From Haliotis asinina (Eukaryota > Mollusca > Gastropoda > Lepetellida > Haliotidae): a stretch of 64,000 nucleotides of DNA. The notes beneath the pieces were generated by a model, which did not search any database, was not told the origin of the DNA, and saw only the letters and a program-made list of their open reading frames with translations. Both the position numbers and the translations under genes were made by a program. Shown here in pieces: positions 58,095 through 64,000 of this stretch. The stretch's first letter is position 1. Every line of letters begins with the position of its first letter. The stretch covers positions 1,488,001 through 1,552,000 of the forward strand of contig NC_090288.1 in the NCBI RefSeq assembly GCF_037392515.1, read 5' to 3'.

Positions 58095-58240
58095 AGAATA
58101 CTAAACTCTCTTCCGTGAAATACCATTTTCATTAAACTCGTTAAAGATTTGGTATGAAACGCGCTTTCGCTCGTTTGATGCCAAATCATTAACTTGTTTA
58201 ATAAAAATGGTATTACACGGAAGGTCGTTTAGTATATTCT
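58095..58240. repeat. Imperfect palindrome with about 65-bp arms
   Basis: AGAATACTAAACTCTCTTCC pairs with GGAAGGTCGTTTAGTATATTCT, and the arms meet at AAACGCGCTTTCGCTCGTTT. A half copy sits at 23925-24005, so it is a mobile, hairpin-forming repeat. It starts one base after the MITE at 57865-58093 and may be part of the same composite. Confidence 0.8.
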
Positions 58241-58504
58241 ATATATATAGCTCATATCAATCATTTCTGAAAACTGGTTTCAGTCATTTTATCCAGTTTT
58301 TATCCACAAACGGTTGCCATGTTTCCCATGCAGTACTATAACTGCATCAAGAAGCACTACCATCTGTGATGGTGAATCATTCCGATCATGAGCATTTTCT
58401 AAAACCTTTCAAAGTAATTGCAAGTACTGGTTTCTGAAATAGGCCAACATATCTGTTCATGATGTTTCTATTGTTTGTTTGCCATGTATACATTGTGATT
58501 GTTG

Positions 58505-58694
58505 AACCACAGGCAAAGTGTAGCGCAAAATGGGTTGCGCAGCAGAACGAAACTGACCAGTCTTCGTATATGCGAGCAAGGCTTCGCTCGCATATACGAA
58601 GACTGGTCAGTTTCATTCTTCGCTCACATATACGAAGACTGGTCAGTTTCGTTTTGCTGTGCAACCCATTTTGCGCTACACTTTGCCTGTGGTT
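58505..58694. repeat. Near-perfect 75-bp-arm hairpin with a third inner copy
   Basis: AACCACAGGCAAAGTGTAGC at the left edge and its complement at the right edge bound arms of about 75 bp with three mismatches. The inner segment (ACTGACCAGTCTTCGTATAT) occurs once on the left arm and twice, inverted, on the right (58583-58615 and within 58617-58694). A transcript from either strand would fold into a long duplex. It is about 240 bp beyond the stop codon of the RWD-2H gene. Confidence 0.9.
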
Positions 58695-58936
58695 GAACTT
58701 GTGTGTATATTTGCAACTTTACACAGTGATGTTTTACAGGATAGTTGTGTCAACAAGTCATGCTCTGGAGTTTGTGATTGTTGTCATATGTTACTGTTAA
58801 TTTGAACTATGTTCTAGTGCTGTGTCTAACTGTTGTATTGCAGTGTTCTCTTTTAGTTTTAAGCTCTTGTAGTGTAAATTTGTTCTATGTTAAAGGGTTG
58901 GGTTATTGTGTTGAGTCAGAAGATTGTGTTAATTTG

Positions 58937-61765
58937 TTATTTCTTGAAGTCAATCTGCGTAGGACAGATATAGAAACCATCAGCTCTCCTGTCATGGCCC
59001 ATCTGACACAAGTGGATTCCCTTCACACCCTGCTGGCCGAACTTATAGTCCAGGAGAGACTCGTACACTGCACGGGAGATATTACGCAATCCTGTCTTCT
59101 TTGTGAACCCAACATTGACCTTGGCAATGGTCATGTGAGGATGGTAGTCTCCAAAGTTATCCTTTGGGTAGATGCCTTTTCTTTCGAAAGCCCATCGCAC
59201 AACCTTTCGCAGCAGGAGGACATCTTCTTCAACTTTCACCTTGCCAAACACAACCTTGCTTCCTTGGAATTCATCAATGCCGCTAACTGTGAGACAGGAA
59301 GTTGGAGCATGATTGATCAGCACCTCCCGCGCATCCTGTAGAGCTGCAACAGCTTTGTTGATGTCGCTGTCTGAGTGCAGTGCAACTGTGGTGAGGGTGA
59401 CGTGCACCTCATTGCGATTGTAGCAGATTGGCTGGTAAACATTATCCACGCTCAACATCTTCTTCACAACCTCTGTTACACCATCCCCAATATCACCATT
59501 GGTGCAACGTATTGCAACAAAGTAATTTGCGCGGCGAGAGTCGACTGGCACATCAAACTTTGGCACTGAGTCCAGTGTGAACTTCACCTGACTTACTTCC
59601 TTTGAAGCTTTACTTGGCCTTGGCCTTGACTTTGACTCTACAACATTCCAGTCAGAACTGGTTTCTTCATCATCCCCAGGGTTTGACTGGATGACTGAAT
59701 CTGCCCATGACTGCCACTGGCCACTCTCTCCTGTATTCTTCTCTTTTGATTTTCTTCCACTTGGAGTGGTATCCCTTGGAGTGCTTGGACTTATCTCCCT
59801 TGGAGAAGCAACCAGTTCAGAACATGGTTGCAGCTGCCAGTCCTCTTCTCGAATTTCATTTCTCTTGGATGGTTTGCTTTCACTTGTTTTTTTTCCATAA
59901 TTCTCTTGCAGCCACTTACCAGCATGCTCCAGCAACAATGGCAATGTTTGTGAGTTGCTGTATTCCTCTGCCTTGCCCTTACGATGAAGGCTTTCACTCA
60001 GGTCTGCTTTCTGGTCCTCTGTCAGGGTGGCAGATGAAACCTTTATTTTTGGAATCCGACTTGGATAGGATTCTGAAACATTACAAAATATCTTACACAC
60101 AAAAATACTGATTTTTCTTCTACATTCACAAATTATGTAAAGTTGTTTAGGTGTTTTACAATAAACTGACAAAAGTATTCATGAAAATAGACATTATACT
60201 TAAGCTTACCATTTCTGATCCTGTTTCATCACAATCAAGTTTTAAATTTTCGAAGCTTCCTTAGCACTAAGACAGTTGTAAGTGCCAAACATTAATATTA
60301 ATTTACGACTATCTAAGTGCTGAGAGAGCTTTGAAAATTGAAGCCCTGGTTTGCTAACATCATTCCAGTGCCCATGGGTTTAAGCAAAGTGGTAAAACGT
60401 TAGACCTCCATCACCTTGGGCTTTCTGTCTGCATTAAGCTGACATGTAGTGGTATAACTGGAGTCCTGATCAAATCTCTCCTTAACCCAACTCAAATGGT
60501 AATTCAAACCTTTTCTTGGTAATCACTGTAAGGTCCTTTTTAGAAAAAGTGAATCATAAACCCTCTCAATAAGCTCAACTAAATTATCTTTTTACAAATG
60601 TGATCTTATTTTAGCTTTACAATACATTTTTCTTTGGCCAAGGCAAGACACTGTCAGTGTGGCTGAGTCAGTAATTTAGACAACCGTTTGGTATGTGGAT
60701 GTGCAGTTAGCAGGCTGTCAGCCATCACACTGTCTGCAATAGCCACAGGCCTGCTGAGATAACGACCAGATAAATATATTCATGGTATTAGCAGCTAACT
60801 CGTGAAACGTGTGTGTACATAACACATTAGACAAGTATATGGATGTTTTGTCAACAAGACGACAGCCATGACCAACTCCTCTTTAAAATACTCAGGTATG
60901 AATTTATAATAAAAATCAGATTGTATGAACCACACATATCTTCAAATGGAAAAACCTGTTCAAAACAGTTACAACGTTTTGATTAATTCCCCCAAACTGT
61001 ACAATCAACTAAAAACTGCACAAGTACAGAATAAAATATATTTTGAAAACTGCCAGAAATCTGATTTTCAGCAGTACTGTCTTGCCAGTCATATTGAAAA
61101 TCAGATTTCTAAAATAATTGGGATGCTATTATTGGTGGGAAAAAGCATGTGAAGTTTAACCTTTCCAGAGAGCATTGGGCAGCACAAGACAAGAAGGCCA
61201 GAGCAAATAATAGCTCTTTTGACTTTCTGTCAGGGAAGGTAAATCTGAGTTTGTGGATACTGACATAAAACGTTTTTGCATAAACTGCAATTGAAGCTAT
61301 GCTGAGTCCAAATTTAAAAAGTTAGAAAACTGCAAACAAACTTTACCATACAAAGAGATTTACGGTTTCTATATTTCTTTCTTCAAGAATACCCATGAAG
61401 ATCTAGGTTAGAAATGATCTTCAGTAACCCATGACTTGGTTGACACGTCAACATTTCCCAGTTGTATAGATCGATGCTCATGCTGTTGATCACTAGACTG
61501 TGAGGACCATACATCATTATTTACAGACCGCTGCTATATAACTGGAATATAGCTAAGTGCAGCATACAATTAAATTCCTTCACTTACAAGAAATCAGAAA
61601 ATACTCACCATCAAAATAGAAGAAGATCTGTGTGTCCTTATGGTCAGTCTGAAAGGTGACAATATGCAGGATGCTTCCCTCGGTCTTCACAGAGAGTCTG
61701 TTTGGGAACATCGGTTTTGCAAGCTGATATCCAGCCCCAAAGTATTTCAACGCCAGTTCAGCCAT
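58937..61765 (-). CDS. RWD domain - 2H phosphoesterase (AKAP7/LENG9-type) fusion, two exons
   Basis: Exons 61765-61609 and 60072-58937 (157 + 1136 bp) join in phase 1 across a GTGAGT..TTTCAG intron: 430 residues. The ATG at 61765 has near-ideal context (CCAGCCATGG). Residues 1 to about 112 form an RWD domain (MAELALKYFGAG at the start, then SYPSRIPKIKV, the YPxxxP hallmark, just after the splice). Residues 113-232 are a charged Ser/Pro-rich, probably disordered linker (ISPSTPRDTTPSGRKSK). Residues 233-428 are a 2H domain beginning RRANYFVAIRC, with H276-V-T278 and H365-M-T367 (PHMTIAKV). RWD domains bind proteins, often in ubiquitin or translational-control complexes; 2H domains act on or bind RNA-type phosphodiesters. 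The combined function is not known to me. The intron carries a 5'-truncated SINE-2. Paralog: the 40-kb gene. Confidence 0.9.
61415..61590 (+). mobile_element. 5'-truncated SINE-2 in the RWD-2H intron
   Basis: CCCATGACTTGGTTGACACG, AGATCGATGCTCATGCTGTT and ATTTACAGACCGCTGCTATA to AGCATACAATTAAATTC. It ends about 20 bp from the splice donor of the first coding exon. Confidence 0.8.
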
Positions 61766-61859
61766 GGCTGGAACAGCATACACACGCATATTCACATTAC
61801 CCAGCAGCTTGTAGTAGGGAATGGCTATTATATACTTAAAGAAGGACAATGAAAGGTTC

Positions 61860-62474
61860 TACATACAGTTCAGGTAACAAGTATAGGCAGATCCAGCGGG
61901 AGGTGCAGAGGTGTGCACGCTCCCTTTTGTCCAGTAGGTCTAATAAATGGCCATTGAAACTCTTGTGAAAATGAAGTGTGCACACCCACACCCACGAACA
62001 CCCCCATCATCTCTTCTCATATCTACTTGTTTGGGGAGTATACACACTATATGATCACTAAAATGATGTGAATATTGAATATGCAACAAAATCAGCTCTA
62101 GTCACGAAACTGAAACTGCACGCATTATGAAAATTTGTCAATATTAGGGACATGGTGTCATACCGACAAAATGCAAATCTGATTCTGATAAATTTAAAGT
62201 TCCAGTTTTAAAAATGTCTACCATTTGTAAAACAATTGTAGTAATAAAACAAGTTGCTCCATATTAATTAATTATTTTCTCAAATGTCATTAACCAATGT
62301 CATAAACTGGATTCAGTGTCTGTAACTTCAGGATATAGTGAACACAAAGCTCCAGGTAAGATTTACTTCATGTGCGTACTGTACTCATTGTATTTTCATG
62401 GTTTGGGTTTTTCATGTTCATTCCCACTGTTTTCAAATATGTGGGTATTTCAGTGATTTTACTCACCTATGTCA
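61860..62474. other. 5' flank of the RWD-2H gene
   Basis: No further exon or known repeat recognised; any 5'-UTR exon and the promoter would lie here or upstream. Confidence 0.4.
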
Positions 62475-62478
62475 TTAA

Positions 62479-63330
62479 AGGTCACAGGCAACATAAAACA
62501 CAACTTTGCAGATTCTGATACCTTTTGGTAGGCACTTACCGAAACAAATCATCAAAAATACCAATTCCACCTATAAAGTTGAAAAAAAAACCCATGTGAA
62601 ATCAGAGTTCAAACGATTCGTTAAATTTCCACCATCGCTTGGGAAAAAGTGGTTTCAACTGCTGTACCCATAACGCATGCGCATTGAATAGGTTCATGGA
62701 GCTTGAAACAGTATGCATGCCCGTAGTCAACACTTGTTGACTGTGGTAAGCAGCCTCTGGCACAGAGAAAGCTTTTTGTCTTGTTTATTGACATCTCTAC
62801 TGAGATGATTTTTGATTGGATTGAGTGCAAATTCAGGGAACATGTACTTACAAAACCCAACATCTCTATATACATTCTTTATGGATAACAATTTCTTCTA
62901 GTGTATATGATTTAGTTTGACAACGGTATATGAATCCATACTGAAATGACGAATCAAGTACAATAAAAGAATTTGGTATCCATAAAGAATCTTACTTTCT
63001 TGTGACTTGCCATACGTTTAAAATGCCTATCAAACAGATCATTTTTCTGTACACACAACGAGCCCTCAGCGTATCAGCAAATGAATCACCCAGAGCCCAT
63101 CGTTACACTTGAGTGCACACCCACCCACTATGGCTGGGTTTGGCCTCCTGAGCGCTTTGTTTCGGGGGAAGTAAGCCCAAGTACAAAATATTGCACTTTT
63201 GAATCGCGATTGTATGCTTATAATTTTGTTTAGGTATTTTTTCACAAGCAACAATGTATATTATATCTCATGAATAAGTAATAATTGTGTTTTTATTTAT
63301 AATGTTTGATTTTTTGGTTGCATGTGACCT
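62479..63330. mobile_element. TTAA-flanked non-autonomous transposon, second copy
   Basis: AGGTCACAGGCAACATAAAA at the left, GGTTGCATGTGACCT at the right, TTAA at 62475-62478 and 63331-63334; 852 bp. The interior corresponds, inverted, to 19561-20320 with extra sequence in the middle (about 62770-63060). No coding capacity. Confidence 0.82.
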
Positions 63331-63334
63331 TTAA

Positions 63335-64000
63335 AGGTCACATATACTCTAATAGGGTACAAATGCAAAATCTTTTGCTGACATCGTTATAAATGAAACC
63401 CCGTCATTAAAACTGCTCATTTCGATCTTAATTAGCTTAAATTGACCTTTTTGTCAACAATGCACAATTCTCAACCGCAAACGAAATTTCAACCAATCAG
63501 AGCGGCTCATCTCCGTGACGTAATAGTGGGTATAGAAATGAGGGTCTGTGCAGTATTCACCTACATTTCAGGGGTTAAACTATTTTGTTTACAGGTTTGC
63601 ACAAACCTGAAATCACAAAATCTGTTGAGAAAAATGAAAGCTATATGTTCTCACAATCTACTATCATTTAGTTTTGTCTCCTGCTTTGCCTAGTTTTCGA
63701 GTTACAACCCTTGTTTTCATAGACGATTCTGTCAAAATCACTTGGTGTCGCAAGGTTGTAATCCGTGTTAGGTGGTATAAACCTACATGCTATTTGTCAT
63801 TATTCACTTGATGCTCAGTTAATGAATTTATAACAGGTATAATTAGTGGTAACGCCACTTAGATTACCCGACAAAGGCCCCCATTTGGCATTTCTTTTGT
63901 CTGGATCGATCAAAGGATTAACCGATAACACGCTGATTGATTAATTAGTTTTATGGGGATTTAAATGGGGGATTTGTCAAAAGGTAGTGTTTATGTATGT
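63335..64000. mobile_element. Third TTAA-type element, runs off the window
   Basis: It begins AGGTCACATATACTCTAATA directly after the TTAA (63331-63334) that closes the previous element, so the two share one target site. From about 63760 it matches 48430-48770 inside the 2.05-kb element (for example TAATGAATT(T/C)ATAACAGG and CATTTGGCATTTCT). The right end is outside the window. Confidence 0.6.

Noticed and set aside
58778-60111. Plus-strand open frames of up to 187 codons opposite the RWD-2H gene
   Set aside because: Antisense shadows; the minus strand holds the conserved 2H motifs.

Overview
The window reads as nuclear DNA of a gastropod mollusc, most likely an abalone (Haliotis). The basis is a pair of SINE families that I associate with abalone genomes. 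They recur about twenty times and share a 3' tail that runs ...GCGGCGTAAAAC, then (ACTC)n. The rest fits an animal genome: intron-split genes with GT/AG borders, mariner and Tc1 transposons, LINE debris, MITEs, minisatellites, low gene density and no operons. The species call is inference.

Layout. 0.9-13.0 kb: a complete five-exon c-type lysozyme gene on the minus strand (2611-6749), assembled here from short exons. A decayed, inverted partial copy lies at about 11.0-13.0 kb. Between the two sit a SINE, a LINE reverse-transcriptase fragment, a Tc1 relic and an almost intact mariner (9412-10702). 13-35 kb: no gene that I can support. It holds SINEs, a TTAA-flanked element (19.6-20.3 kb), a 33-bp repeat, a (CAT)n tract, a 2.15-kb array of a 32-bp minisatellite and a (TA)n tract. 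36.0-37.1 kb: an intronless ankyrin/SOCS-box (ASB17-like) gene on the minus strand with two perfect TGACGTCA sites just upstream. 40.1-40.7 kb: a small AKAP7/LENG9-type 2H phosphoesterase gene on the minus strand. 41-53 kb: SINEs, one split by a 95-bp palindromic MITE, a 48-bp tandem repeat, a 2.05-kb TTAA element, a Tc1 transposon with one frameshift and a doubtful terminal exon near 51.9 kb. 53.5-56.9 kb: 39 head-to-tail copies of an 87-bp satellite with no net length change. 57.3-58.7 kb: a SINE with a 14-bp target duplication and three palindromic repeats. 58.9-61.8 kb: a two-exon minus-strand gene joining an RWD domain to a 2H phosphoesterase domain, paralogous to the 40-kb gene. 62.5-64 kb: two abutting TTAA elements, the second running off the window.

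The supported host genes are a secreted antibacterial lysozyme, an E3-ligase substrate adaptor and two RNA/nucleotide-type 2H proteins. All are on the minus strand and, apart from the two 2H paralogs, show no functional link. The strongest observations are the hidden lysozyme gene and its inverted, gutted twin, the RWD-2H fusion, the perfectly phased 87-bp satellite, and paired cAMP-response-element palindromes at three places.
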